64,000 bases of DNA from Virgibacillus sp. MSJ-26 (GCF_018918075.1 NZ_JAHLPW010000002.1:1-64000), one strand, 5' to 3'; shown: positions 35,919 to 45,718, counted from the stretch's first letter. Translations and numbers: made by a program. The notes: generated from the letters alone by a model not told the origin.

Positions 35919-36839
35919 TTGTTACGACATTATATCACTTTTAGGCCGGTGGCAGGGATATTTGAAAATGCCATTCAACCTTATAAGAAATGGTACCAAA
36001 TGGTAGATATGAGTCTGCCCATTGAAGTCGACGGCAATTATTATCACATTTTAAGGACAACAGGTCCGATTGATAGGGTTAGCCCCAAGAAAGTCGTTGT
36101 TTGTGATGAGGATGCAGTACTGATTGAAAATGAAGAGATTTCTCGAAAGTGCTTTCGATTCTACATATATTTAGGGCAATATGAGTTTGCAAACAAAAAG
36201 CTAAAGGCAGATTTAAAACAAGATGGCGCTAAACGGTATAATCCCATCATTCCTGAATATAAAAAAATGATGACAGATTTAGCTCCTGTTTTAAATGAAT
36301 CAGAGACAGAAGCGATGGCATATCATTTGTTTTATTTTGAAGAAATTATTCGCATAACGACACTAAGAATTGAACTCGTTGAAAAGTTATTCAAGTTTAA
36401 AGAACAATTGCGGCACGAAATAGACAAAGTTACGAACACAATGATGGAAGAAATAATGAACACTTTTCACCAATGGTTAATGTGTAGTTCAGAGTTACAA
36501 GCTGTGTTATATGAGGACGGATTGCGGGCGAGAGGTGTTCTAAGAAGATTATTGAAGGATCCAAAAAATAAGCAGTACATTAAAGACGAAGCCATCGTGA
36601 GAGAAATTCTGGATGATTTAGATCAAGGAGAGGCTGCTTCAACGCGATTGTTAAGAATAGAAAAAGAACAGCGAAAGGCTTTTGCTGAATGGATAGACTT
36701 AGGGGAATTGGATCAAGAAGTCTCTAATATGGAAAAGCTTATTAAAGAATTAAGATGTATAGATATCGAGGATAAAAGTATCTCTGCTAATTTAGAAGAA
36801 CTTATGGAAGAATATTGGGCGTTCGGATCGTCGTGCTAA
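35919..36839 (+). CDS. Hypothetical helical protein
   Basis: 306 residues from TTG 35919 (AAGGAGAGAG upstream). A beta-rich N-terminus (about 1-75) is followed by long charged helices (85-290) with possible coiled coils (RIELVEKLFKFKEQLRHEI; SNMEKLIKELRCIDIEDKS). No signal, no membrane segment, no recognised family. It stands alone, about 80 nt after the repeat remnant. Confidence 0.6.
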   Translation: MLRHYITFRPVAGIFENAIQPYKKWYQMVDMSLPIEVDGNYYHILRTTGPIDRVSPKKVVVCDEDAVLIENEEISRKCFRFYIYLGQYEFANKKLKADLKQDGAKRYNPIIPEYKKMMTDLAPVLNESETEAMAYHLFYFEEIIRITTLRIELVEKLFKFKEQLRHEIDKVTNTMMEEIMNTFHQWLMCSSELQAVLYEDGLRARGVLRRLLKDPKNKQYIKDEAIVREILDDLDQGEAASTRLLRIEKEQRKAFAEWIDLGELDQEVSNMEKLIKELRCIDIEDKSISANLEELMEEYWAFGSSC

Positions 36840-36900
36840 GTGAATATTAAGGGAAAACTAATTAGTAAGTGGGATAGGATATTCTAAAGGGGAAATCGAC

Positions 36901-37542
36901 ATGAAATTAAAAAATATACATATTCAGAGAATGTCTTTGTTGAGTTGATCAAGTACGCAAGGGATAGAGGGAAGCGCATTTTTCTATTATCGATTCCGGG
37001 TAATTTAATCATCTTTTACTGGGGCGAATGTATTCTATTTATTACTTTTAGATTCAGATACCCCTTATTTCACACAAGTAAAGCAAGCATTTTTAAAAAC
37101 TATTAAAGTGATGCCTACTCTATTTTTTGCAGCGACAATATACTGTTTCCTTTATTTTTTGGGCATAATATTTTTCGTTATTCCAGGTATGTTATTGTAT
37201 GTTTATTTAGGTTTATTCGCTCCTTCCGTCGTATTTGAGAAGAAGAATCTATTAACCTCTTTAATCAGAAGTCTTGAACTTGTTGGTAGATCATTTTGGA
37301 AGGTGTTCGGTTCTTTCTTGATTATATCATCGTTTACGATGATCACCGTTTTAGTTATTGGAGCCTTTTTTAAGACAGTTTTAAACGGAGCTCAAGTTCC
37401 TGATGTTATAGCCTTTAGCGTACCATATGTGCTGTTTGTGCCCTATGTCGGTAGTTTTTATGCGTTACTTTATTTTGATTTAAGGTTAAGAGGAGAGCGC
37501 TTTGATTATGAGCTATTTGAGCAAGAGGCGCTAGGAGCATAA
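36901..37542 (+). pseudogene. Membrane protein gene with two frameshifts
   Basis: ATG 36901 reads MKLKN, but an A-run of six (36909-36914) seems one base short. The next frame gives YTYSENVFVELIKYARDRGK and LLSIPGNLII, and a second shift near 37020 leads to ANVFYLLLLDSDTPYFTQVKQAF and the open end at 37108-37542. The C-terminal part has three membrane segments (FFVIPGMLLYVYLGLFAPSV). It resembles membrane domains of YciC/glycerophosphodiesterase-type proteins, not firmly. Either a real pseudogene or two base-calling errors. Confidence 0.6.
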
Positions 37543-37604
37543 TGTTCTTGTGATTTTTATAGATATGGTCCCTGTTTTCCTTTTACTTAGACTTCCTGGT
37601 ATGT

Positions 37605-37618
37605 ATCAAACGTTTGAT
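37605..37618. promoter_or_regulatory. ATCAAACGTTTGAT palindrome
   Basis: A perfect 14-bp palindrome upstream of the TcaA-like gene. It has the form of a LacI-family operator but fails the cre consensus. Regulator unknown. Confidence 0.35.
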
Positions 37619-37755
37619 TGAAACTTTTAAATACGACTATTTATACTTAAATTGTGATATAATTCCAAATAACTATAAAAAACAAGACTTTAGTCTCATT
37701 TTAAGAGTTGTTTTAAGATTTGATCGACAACGAGGAAAACCAGGGGGAAAGTATA

Positions 37756-39600
37756 ATGAAGCGATTTTGTAAGGAATGTGGAAAAGAAATCCAACCGGAA
37801 AATAGGGTGTGTATCCATTGTGGAACTCCTGTTGATGGAAAAAAACGAGTAAATGATTCGAAAAAAAAGGGCACTTCAACAGAAAATGTAATGAAGCAGT
37901 CGTCTTCAGAAAATATATCTCAAGAGAAAAGGCGTACCACTAGACAGACTAATCAGACTCCAAGCGCTCCCATGTCTAAAAAGAAAAAGCGCATGTTATC
38001 TATTGTAGGGGGGATAGCGGTTCTGTTAATTGGCTTTAGCATATGGGCACAGTCCTATCAATCACCAGAAGCGGTACAAAAACGTTTTTATAAAGCGGTC
38101 ATGGAAAACAATCCAAAAGCCTTACAAAAATTAGTTATGCATGAAAATGGTTCGTCAGCTTCAAAGGGTGAAGCAAAGGCCCTTATCAAGTTGGTTGAAG
38201 AAGAAGGCGAGTACGTCTTGCATGATTTATTCACTGTTGAACGTGATGGGAAGTTTTTATTTTTATATAAAGCTCACAAAATGGAAGCGGCAGATCAGTT
38301 TGTCTATTATCCAGACCCAGTGAAAGGATTGACATTTTCTTTTAACGAGATTGAACCGGATATTCGCAAAAAAACATTGCACGGTCCGCTTATCCCAGGA
38401 ATCTATAACGTACAAGCATCATTTAAGGGTGATTATGGGGAAACGACGAAAGAAGGCGAAATCACTCTAGCTGATTATTACGATGATGAAACCTATTTAG
38501 ATATGGATATCAATGTTGCTGATGTTACTTTTTACATAGAAAATGTCGTTGACTTAGATCTAGAAAACACACAAATTAAAATAGGAAAAGATGAAATTCC
38601 TATTAATGACGAGGGATCCACCAAGCCAGTCGGCCCATTTATTTTAGACGGCTCCCAACAAGTTCAAACAGTCGTAAAGATGCCATGGGGCAAAGTTGAA
38701 TCAGAACCAATCGACATTTCTGAAGAACATATGTCCATCCAGGCGGAAGTGTTATCAGAAGATGACTATAAAGCAGTGACTAAATTGCTGACAAATTTCG
38801 GTGAGCAATATGTCGAAGCTTTTGCAGAGAACAATACAGATCCATTGAAGAACGTCTCAAAAACGGTTAAGAAAGAACTTAAAGAAAAGATGGCTGATGA
38901 GCTGTTTGGTGATTGGTATTACTCGGGAGAATTCATGGAACTAAATATCGACCGCAATTCTATTTATTTTAATGAAGATGAAGAGACGCCCAGTATTAAT
39001 ATAGTCACGGAATACCTCTTTAATGAAGATTATCATGAACTGGAAGACACCCCGGTATTATATGAGACCTATAAATTACTAGTCACAACACTTGATTACG
39101 ATACTAAAGAAAAGTCTTGGCGCATTGCTGACATAAGTGACGACTACTGGGGAGCCTTCGAGGGAACAGATACAGTGGAAGGGTCACAAAAAGTTTTTGG
39201 ACCAAGCGATGAAACTGTCAAAGCGGCTAAAGACCTAGCCGAAGCCGATGAAATGGATGACTTTTTAGAAAGTTATACCCGCGCGAGTGTGGACGCGATT
39301 AACTATATCGATTTTTCTTACATGGAAGATTACATTGTCGAGGACAGCCCACGCTGGGAGGAAGCCCGTGATTACATCGATTATCTTGACTCAAAAAATA
39401 TCACGGAAGACTTCCTTGATATGGAAATCGAATCGATCGATGAAACAGAGGATGGAACTTGGGAAGTGACGGTACTAGAATCCTTCACAATCTATAAGGA
39501 AGATTCAACCGACGACAAAGATTTTCGAACAAAATTAGTCGTTAAAAAAATTGATGGAGAACTTTTTGTTTATGAGTTGCTCGAGACAAATGAAATTTAA
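37756..39600 (+). CDS. TcaA/YvbJ-like zinc-ribbon membrane protein
   Basis: 614 residues. N-terminal zinc ribbon CKECGKE...CIHCGT (about 4-28), Ser/Lys-rich linker, one membrane segment (about 80-100), then a large extracellular part with repeated beta-rich domains (TcaA-like: YQSPEAVQKRFYKAVMENNPKA near 105; NTF2-like end 500-614). Staphylococcal TcaA affects glycopeptide susceptibility and wall glycopolymer display; YvbJ is the Bacillus relative. ATG 37756 has GGGGGAAAG upstream. A terminator follows. Confidence 0.75.
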   Translation: MKRFCKECGKEIQPENRVCIHCGTPVDGKKRVNDSKKKGTSTENVMKQSSSENISQEKRRTTRQTNQTPSAPMSKKKKRMLSIVGGIAVLLIGFSIWAQSYQSPEAVQKRFYKAVMENNPKALQKLVMHENGSSASKGEAKALIKLVEEEGEYVLHDLFTVERDGKFLFLYKAHKMEAADQFVYYPDPVKGLTFSFNEIEPDIRKKTLHGPLIPGIYNVQASFKGDYGETTKEGEITLADYYDDETYLDMDINVADVTFYIENVVDLDLENTQIKIGKDEIPINDEGSTKPVGPFILDGSQQVQTVVKMPWGKVESEPIDISEEHMSIQAEVLSEDDYKAVTKLLTNFGEQYVEAFAENNTDPLKNVSKTVKKELKEKMADELFGDWYYSGEFMELNIDRNSIYFNEDEETPSINIVTEYLFNEDYHELEDTPVLYETYKLLVTTLDYDTKEKSWRIADISDDYWGAFEGTDTVEGSQKVFGPSDETVKAAKDLAEADEMDDFLESYTRASVDAINYIDFSYMEDYIVEDSPRWEEARDYIDYLDSKNITEDFLDMEIESIDETEDGTWEVTVLESFTIYKEDSTDDKDFRTKLVVKKIDGELFVYELLETNEI

Positions 39601-39613
39601 AGACGTTTTATCT

Positions 39614-39644
39614 GAACCCATATCGATACGAGATGTGGGTTTTG
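39614..39644 (+). terminator. Terminator of the TcaA-like gene
   Basis: GAACCCATATC pairs with GATGTGGGTTTT, with a short loop and a weak T-run. It faces the convergent sortase gene. Confidence 0.55.
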
Positions 39645-39659
39645 CGTTTGTCTGTAAAT

Positions 39660-40292
39660 TTAAAAATCCAAATCCAATAAATCTCCTTGATCCACTAATT
39701 TTGCTTCGACAATATACCGGTCTGGGGCACTGCCGACGAAACGAAAAGGATAACATGTTGATAGCGTCAAGGTGGGTTCATCTTTTTCGACAATGACACT
39801 TCGATCCTCAGCATCGGTAATCCAAGTTTTTTCAATTTCGTAATGATAATCTATGCCTTGGTAACGCACGTAAAGTGATTCACCATGCTCAAGCTCTCCG
39901 ACTGGACTAAAAACACTGTCACGATGGCCTGATAAGACAGTGTGACCACCGACGTCCGGTGTCGTCGTGAGGTCGCTTTGATACATGCCAACTCCTTTCG
40001 CGAGCACATCATCGTCTGTTCCTAAAAAGACATCAAAAACAAGGTCGATGGAAGGGATCACGAGGGTTGCCATCTGATCGCCTAATTGAAATGCCGTATT
40101 CTTTGTGGGTAGCTCACTATTTATTTGTTTATCATCTGCTGAAAAAGGATTTGTATAATCATCTGTATTGTCTTTCACCACATTGGCACCTTCTATTTGC
40201 TGCACAGATTCCATACTGTTCCAATACTGAAAACCAAACCAGCCAATTAAGCCTAAGCCGCTTAACATTAGAATTATTCCTAAGGACCTCAT
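39660..40292 (-). CDS. Class D-type sortase
   Basis: 210 residues: N-terminal membrane anchor (about 5-22), then a sortase fold with catalytic His in SGHRDSVF (about 122) and catalytic Cys in TLSTCYPF (about 180), and a downstream Arg (APDRYIVEA). The sequence around the His and Cys (LSGHRDS, STCYPF) is typical of class D. It would join sorting-signal proteins to peptidoglycan. No LPXTG-type substrate gene was found in this window. Upstream region 40293-40547 is shared with the divergent SIS gene. Confidence 0.85.
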   Translation of the reverse strand: MRSLGIILMLSGLGLIGWFGFQYWNSMESVQQIEGANVVKDNTDDYTNPFSADDKQINSELPTKNTAFQLGDQMATLVIPSIDLVFDVFLGTDDDVLAKGVGMYQSDLTTTPDVGGHTVLSGHRDSVFSPVGELEHGESLYVRYQGIDYHYEIEKTWITDAEDRSVIVEKDEPTLTLSTCYPFRFVGSAPDRYIVEAKLVDQGDLLDLDF

Positions 40293-40547
40293 ATAATCAC
40301 CTGCTTATCTAGGATAAAACATGAAACGTGCTAAACTTTAAATGTATAATACTAGCTTGAATATAGCATGAATGCATAGTCGACGCAATCACATTAATTA
40401 TTAATTTCGGTTAGTGAATACGATCTAAAACGGTGGTTTACGGTAATAGAAATTGAATAATTAATTAAGCAAAAAACCCGAAAAATGAAATGTCTTTAAA
40501 ATCGATTTATACTAGAATGAGAATCCATATTATAAGGAGGCTTTTCA

Positions 40548-41275
40548 ATGATCAATCAATACATGCAGAAAATAGATAAACTGTTAAAGCAGGTCACTCA
40601 AGATGAGGCTGAAACAATGACGAAAGCAGCGGAAAATATAGCGACGGCACTGCAAGCAGGTGGCGTGCTCCACTTATTCGGCAGTGGGCACTCCCATATT
40701 TTAGCGGAAGAATTATATTACCGGGCAGGAGGACTCGTTCCAGTCAATCCGATTTTACACGAGCCACTCATGCTTCACCAAAGCGCCGTGAAATCTTCAG
40801 AACTCGAACGAAAGAGAATTATGCCAAAGAATTTATGGCTGACCAAGATATTCGACCTGAAGACGTGATGATTGTCATTTCCACTTCTGGTCGTAACGCG
40901 GTCCCCGTCGATGTCGCGTTATATGGGAAGAGAAAAGGAGCTATCGTTATCGCAGTCACGTCAACAGAGTACTCCCTTAGCCAGCCGTCACGTCACTCGA
41001 GCGGTCAGCGATTGCTTGAAGTAGCAGATTTCGTATTGGACACACACATCCCTCAAGGTGACGCGCTTCTGTCTCATGAAAAAGTAGACGTCCGCTTCGC
41101 TCCAGGTTCAACGGTTATTGGGGCAGCGATGCTCAATGCTATCATTGCCGAAACGATTCACCTTATGACGGAAGCGGGAGCCGAACCCCCGATTTTTCTA
41201 AGTGCGAATGTAAAGGGTGGCGATGAGCGCAATCAAGCGTTAATTGAAAAATATGCGAAACGTGTGAAGATGTAA
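40548..41275 (+). pseudogene. SIS-domain sugar isomerase family (UPF0309-like), frameshifted
   Basis: AAGGAGG and ATG 40548. N-terminal SIS part (GGVLHLFGSGHSHILAEELY) and C-terminal part (VISTSGRNAVPVDVALY..., EKVDVRFAPGSTVIGAAMLN) are both complete, but the frame shifts near 40811-40816. Adding one A to the A-run restores ERKENYAKEFMADQDIRPEDV. SIS proteins bind phosphosugars. The defect is either a recent one-base loss or a homopolymer read error; otherwise the gene looks healthy (about 242 residues). Confidence 0.75.
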
Positions 41276-41405
41276 AGGTTGTTTTTGTAAGAATAATTCT
41301 TATCACCTGCTCAATGTTTCACAAACTGTCCACAGACTTTACGGATGAAAGGTTATATAATGAATGTAGATAGAAAATAATCATTCATTGAAGGGAGCTT
41401 TTCAC

Positions 41406-41864
41406 ATGCCTAAATCAATTTTTAAAGCAACCGCTCATTTGCAAGAAGGCGTTCAAGTTAAAGTGAAGTCCCGTGATTTTGAGATAACCGTTGATGAACC
41501 AAAGGAATTGGGCGGGACTGATACTGGAATGAACCCCGTTGAACTCGTGCTTGGGGCGTTAGGTGCTTGCCAAGCTATCTGTGCCGGGGCATTTGCTAAA
41601 AAACACCACATGACATTCAATGATTTTTGGGTGGAACTTGAAGGCGATTTGGATACAGACGGCTTTCTAGGATTATCAGACGTTCGAAAAGGGTACAGTG
41701 AAATTCGTTACAATATTCACATCGATACAGACGAACCAAGAGAAAAGGTGGAAAAGTTTGTTGAGTTTATCGAAGCGACATGTCCGGTCGGCGATACACT
41801 GGCAAATCCTGTCACAACGAAATTAAATAAAATTATTATTGAAAATGAAAAGGCAATAGTTTAA
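41406..41864 (+). CDS. OsmC family protein
   Basis: 152 residues: TDTGMNPVELVLGALGACQAI with the first conserved Cys, and EATCPVGDTLANPV with the second. OsmC/Ohr-type proteins reduce organic hydroperoxides through this Cys pair. GAAGGGAG precedes ATG 41406. A strong terminator follows. Confidence 0.85.
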   Translation: MPKSIFKATAHLQEGVQVKVKSRDFEITVDEPKELGGTDTGMNPVELVLGALGACQAICAGAFAKKHHMTFNDFWVELEGDLDTDGFLGLSDVRKGYSEIRYNIHIDTDEPREKVEKFVEFIEATCPVGDTLANPVTTKLNKIIIENEKAIV

Positions 41865-41908
41865 TCGATCATACACCAAAAGAAATCCCCTTCTATAGGT
41901 GTTAAGAT

Positions 41909-41943
41909 AAAAATCTCTCTTCTGGATAGAATGAGAGATTTTT
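41909..41943 (+). terminator. Terminator after osmC-like gene
   Basis: AAAAATCTCTC pairs perfectly with GAGAGATTTTT around a 13-nt loop. Confidence 0.8.
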
Positions 41944-42026
41944 AATTTTTATGAAGTTTAATGGCAGATAGTTTGAAAATCATGATATGATAAATGATAA
42001 CACTGCGACTTAGGAGTAGGGATATT

Positions 42027-42701
42027 ATGAAAAGAATGCTGGCAATCAGCGATGTTCACGGGAAAATTGAAGAATTCGAATTACTACTTGAAAAGGCGAA
42101 TTATAACGCAAGTCGAGACCAACTTATCTTAGTAGGTGATTATGTCGATCGCGGACCAGATTCACGAGCGGTCTTAAATCGGGTCATTGAATTAAAAGCT
42201 GAAGGAGCAATCGTCCTACGAGGAAATCATGACGACATGATGGTTGCTGCCTATCATAACGAACCAGGCGCCCTGGCAAGATGGGAGAAAAATGGTGCCC
42301 TTTATACCTTACAATGTTACGACTCAACGATTAAAGATATGACAATGCCTGATTCAGAAGCATTTCACGACCATGTCACTTTTCTGGAGAATCTTGACTA
42401 TTACTATGAAACTGACGATTATATCTTCGTCCACGCCGGCGTAGACCCAAAGCGCACAGTCGAGGACACAGACCCATACGATTTAGTATGGATCCGTGAT
42501 GAATTTCATCAAAATTACTCAGGAACCAAAACCGTCGTGTTCGGCCACACACCCACACCCATGCTAAACAACATTTATAGTGACCACACAGTGTATTTTG
42601 GAGAAAATAATATTATCGGCATCGACGGCGGCGCAGTATTCGGCGGCCAACTAAATTGCCTAGAATTGCCTTCTAAAAAAGTATATTCAATCAAAGGCTA
42701 A
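42027..42701 (+). CDS. PPP-type metallophosphoesterase (PrpE/ApaH-like)
   Basis: 224 residues. Metal-site motifs SDVHGKIEEF (GDXHG-like, about 8), VGDYVDRGPDS (GDXVDRG, about 41), RGNHDDMM (GNHD, about 70), VHAGVDP (about 143) and VFGHTPTP (about 178). A Ser/Thr-type protein phosphatase or dinucleoside tetraphosphatase; substrate not decided by sequence. ATG 42027 has TAGGAGTAGGG upstream. Confidence 0.85.
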   Translation: MKRMLAISDVHGKIEEFELLLEKANYNASRDQLILVGDYVDRGPDSRAVLNRVIELKAEGAIVLRGNHDDMMVAAYHNEPGALARWEKNGALYTLQCYDSTIKDMTMPDSEAFHDHVTFLENLDYYYETDDYIFVHAGVDPKRTVEDTDPYDLVWIRDEFHQNYSGTKTVVFGHTPTPMLNNIYSDHTVYFGENNIIGIDGGAVFGGQLNCLELPSKKVYSIKG

Positions 42702-42786
42702 CACATCTTACTGGAAAAACCCATTTTGCTTAAGCTCCCTCTTAAGGAGCAGCATCGCGCTTTATTCACATATCCTATCACATACA

Positions 42787-43620
42787 GTGACGGCTTATCT
42801 AAAAGCCAAAATTTGCTGTGCATTGGAGGTCGACATCATCGCTATATTATACTTACTTATTGGACTGATTGCCTCCGTTTTTGGAGCGCTCGCTGGACTG
42901 GGTGGGGGAATAATCATTAAACCTGTCCTTGATTTGCTCGGTCAATACGACGTGTCAACCATCGGGATTTTATCTGCCTCAACGGTATTTTCCATGTCAA
43001 TGGTATCTCTCATCAACTCGGTCAGACAGGATATCCAAATTAAATTAAAAATCAGCATGATGATTGCTTTAAGCTCCATTACAGGAGGAATCATCGGAAA
43101 AGTTGTCTTTAATTATACGGTCGAGATGATTAATAACTCTGATCTCGTCACCCTCATCCAGGCTGCGATTATTGCAGGGTTAATGGTCTTGATTTTTATT
43201 TTTGTTAAATATAAACACGTCTTGAAAACATATGAACTCACAAATCCAGTAATCATTATTGGCGTTGGGTTTGTGTTAGGTGTGCTCGCTGCATTCTTAG
43301 GTATTGGTGGAGGGCCATTTAACGTGGCAATTTTAACACTTCTCTTTTCCATGAAGCCCAAGCAAGCCGGACTTAATTCGATTTTTATTATCTTTTTCTC
43401 TCAATTATCATCCATCGTATATACAGCTTCAACGACAGGTTTCAGTAAATTTGACTTATCCATGCTGCCATATATGATTGCAGGTGGTGTCATCGGAGGG
43501 CTTGTTGGCAGCAACCTAGTCGCCAAAATAGAGGAAAGAACCGTTGATAAAATATTTTTGGTCGGTATTGTAGTTATTATTGGAATCAGCGTGGTCAATG
43601 TCGGGAGGTATTTTGTTTAG
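42787..43620 (+). CDS. TauE/SafE family membrane transporter
   Basis: About 260-277 residues, eight membrane segments, Gly-rich repeats LAGLGGGIIIKPVL near 37 and FLGIGGGPFNVAIL near 175, typical of the TauE/SafE family of sulfur-compound or anion exporters. The start is unclear. ATG 42787 has no ribosome site. The only good one (GGAGGT, 42825-42830) precedes in-frame ATC codons at 42835/42838, and TTG 42823 overlaps it. The 3' end runs to the edge of the repeat array. Confidence 0.75.
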   Translation: MTAYLKAKICCALEVDIIAILYLLIGLIASVFGALAGLGGGIIIKPVLDLLGQYDVSTIGILSASTVFSMSMVSLINSVRQDIQIKLKISMMIALSSITGGIIGKVVFNYTVEMINNSDLVTLIQAAIIAGLMVLIFIFVKYKHVLKTYELTNPVIIIGVGFVLGVLAAFLGIGGGPFNVAILTLLFSMKPKQAGLNSIFIIFFSQLSSIVYTASTTGFSKFDLSMLPYMIAGGVIGGLVGSNLVAKIEERTVDKIFLVGIVVIIGISVVNVGRYFV

Positions 43621-43659
43621 TAAAGTGCCTCGCTTTCTTACTTACATGTTCACTCGCAT

Positions 43660-44150
43660 GTTCACTCGAGCAGTATTAGAACCCGGTCGCGCGAGATCAT
43701 CCCCAGCTCGCGCGGCATCTGCTCCGGGTCGCGCAGCTACGGCTCTAGGTCGCGCGGGTTTCATCCGAGGTCGCGCCGCCTCAGTCTCATGTCGCGCGGG
43801 TTTCAACCGAGGTCGCGCCGCCTCAGCCTCAGGTCGCGCGGGTTTCATCCGAAGTCGCGCCTCCTCAGTCTCAGGTCGTGCGGGTTTCATCCGAAGTCGC
43901 GCCGTCTCAGCCTCAGGTCGCGCGGGTTTCATCCTGGTTCGCGCCGCCTCAGCCTCAGGTCGCGCGGGTTTCATCCGAGGTCGCGCCGTCTCAGTCTCAT
44001 GTCGCGCGGGTTTCATCCGAGGTCGCGCCGCCTCAATCTCATGTCGCGCGGGTTTCATCCGAAGTCGCGCCGCCTCAGCCTCAGGTCGCGCGGGTTCTAC
44101 CTTAGGTCGCGCAACGCTAGACCCCGGTCGATCGGTAATAGCCTCAAACG
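43660..44150. repeat. Array of 21-bp GC-rich repeats, about 23 units
   Basis: Units of 21 nt, core GGTCGCGCGGGTTTCATCCG alternating with GGTCGCGCCGCCTCAGCCTC, so a 42-bp higher-order repeat runs through the middle. Edges drift (AGCTCGCGCGG, CACTCGAGCAG). GC content is far above the surrounding DNA. Long open frames exist in several frames on both strands because 21 is a multiple of three and the unit lacks stops. The rest of the gap to 44411 is AT-rich and holds the ROK promoter. Confidence 0.85.
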
Positions 44151-44411
44151 AGCGTCGCGAGTCTCCCATTCGTGCTGATTCGACTTAGGCTCCCGGCGAG
44201 ATAGCCGTCGACTTACTTAATTGTTGCACTTACTTGTTCGATCCGCTCACAGTTGATAGGCCACTGCATTTAATTTTTACAAATTGTGATTGTATTGTAG
44301 GTATTTAAAAAATATCGTACTGTAATTTCTAGTTAATTAATTTAATTAATTTGAGGTATATAGGAGTTTTATATGCTATACTAGAGTTATTAAACTTTTG
44401 GGGGACGTATT

Positions 44412-45572
44412 ATGCAACGGGGTACTTTTCAGTTAATGAAATCGGTTAATAAATCGATTATTTTAAATAAGATTCGCACGAGCGAGCCTATTTCGCGTGC
44501 GCAAATTGCTAAGGAAACGAAGCTAACTCCGCCAACGGTGAGCAGTATTGTGCGTGAGCTTATTGAGCAGGATTTGGTGAAAGAAAGTGAGTTAGGGGAA
44601 TCAAAAGGCGGCCGGAAGCCTACCATGCTTTTAGTAAATAAAGATGGCTTTTATGTGATTGGCGTTGACGCAGGGCCAAAAACCATTGAGTGTATCCTTA
44701 GTAATTTATCTGGTCAAATAAAAGACAGGGTGGTTGTTTCGATTGAATCCCCATTGACGAATGAGTCTTTTCTTGATTTATTGAAAAGTGGTATTCGAAA
44801 AATACTTCAAAATGTCAAAGAGCGGTCGAAAGTTCTTGGAATTGGCATGGCGATGCACGGTGTCGTTGATGTGGCAAGGGGAACGTCTTTGTTCGCGCCT
44901 ATATTGCAGTTGAGCAATATTCCAATAAAAGATGAACTTGAGAGGGAGTTCGATTTAGTTGTTCAAGTTGAAAACGATGCGCGTGCGATGACACTGGGTG
45001 AATCTTGGTTTGGAGAACATGGTGATGTGTCCAGTATGATGGCTGTTAATTTAGGGTCTGGTGTCGGTGCCGGGGTAGCTATCAATGGGAAACTGTATCA
45101 CGGTTCAACGGATTTAGCTGGGGAAGTCGGGCATATGACGATCGATATGAACGGGGAACGTTGTGAGTGCGGAAATAGAGGCTGCTTGGAATCGTTCGCT
45201 TCAGCGCCGTCAATCGTGAACCGGGCAAATAAAAGGATGCCAGGAAAAAATATCACCTCTAGTCGAGAGGTTTATGAACTCGCTCTCGAAAACGATAAGG
45301 AATGCGTAGAATTGCTGCAACGAACGGGAGCAATTATAGGAATAGGGCTCACTAATCTTATTCATGTATTAAACCCTGAATTGATTATTATTGGTGGGGG
45401 TGTCTCGAAATCAGAACGTTTCATCTTAAGACCAATTCGCGAGACAATCAGCATGAGAGGATTGACGAAGGAAGCGAAAGAAACGCGTGTTGTTGTTTCC
45501 GAATTGGGCGATGATGCGACGATACTTGGGGCGGTGGCACTGTTGCTGGTGGAGTTGTTTGATCCGAGGTAA
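44412..45572 (+). CDS. ROK family transcriptional repressor (NagC/XylR type)
   Basis: 386 residues: N-terminal winged helix (about 15-75: EPISRAQIAKETKLTPPTVSSIVREL), then a ROK sugar-sensing domain with VIGVDAGPKTIEC (about 84), VENDARAMTLGE, GSGVGAGVAI and the zinc motif CECGNRGCLESFAS (about 257). Such proteins repress sugar-use genes until a sugar binds. The regulon is not evident. Its last 90 bp are duplicated at 47042. Confidence 0.88.
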   Translation: MQRGTFQLMKSVNKSIILNKIRTSEPISRAQIAKETKLTPPTVSSIVRELIEQDLVKESELGESKGGRKPTMLLVNKDGFYVIGVDAGPKTIECILSNLSGQIKDRVVVSIESPLTNESFLDLLKSGIRKILQNVKERSKVLGIGMAMHGVVDVARGTSLFAPILQLSNIPIKDELEREFDLVVQVENDARAMTLGESWFGEHGDVSSMMAVNLGSGVGAGVAINGKLYHGSTDLAGEVGHMTIDMNGERCECGNRGCLESFASAPSIVNRANKRMPGKNITSSREVYELALENDKECVELLQRTGAIIGIGLTNLIHVLNPELIIIGGGVSKSERFILRPIRETISMRGLTKEAKETRVVVSELGDDATILGAVALLLVELFDPR

Positions 45573-45587
45573 ATTTAAAAGCAAAGC
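45499..45587 (+). repeat. Direct repeat left copy (ROK gene 3' end)
   Basis: Covers the ROK C-terminus and stop plus AAATTTAAAAGCAAAGC. The near-identical right copy is at 47042-47126. The 1.45 kb between them holds the Rpn gene. Confidence 0.8.
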
Positions 45588-45718
45588 GACCTTCAATTTT
45601 TTTGAAGGAGAAGGTCATAAAGTTGGTGAGGATAGCGGTTTGTTTCCTAGTAAAACATTAATTTGTGTTATGGAATATTCTTGCAAAGATTGCTCGATGT
45701 TTCCATAGCTCAGGTCAA

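Noticed and set aside
43660..44150. CRISPR array
   Set aside because: Units are contiguous 21-bp repeats without unique spacers, and no cas genes are near.
43580..44188. Long overlapping open frames on both strands rich in RGFHPRSRR or RPGRMKPAR repeats
   Set aside because: They arise from a stop-free 21-bp repeat read in several frames, have no ribosome site, and one overlaps the TauE-like gene end.
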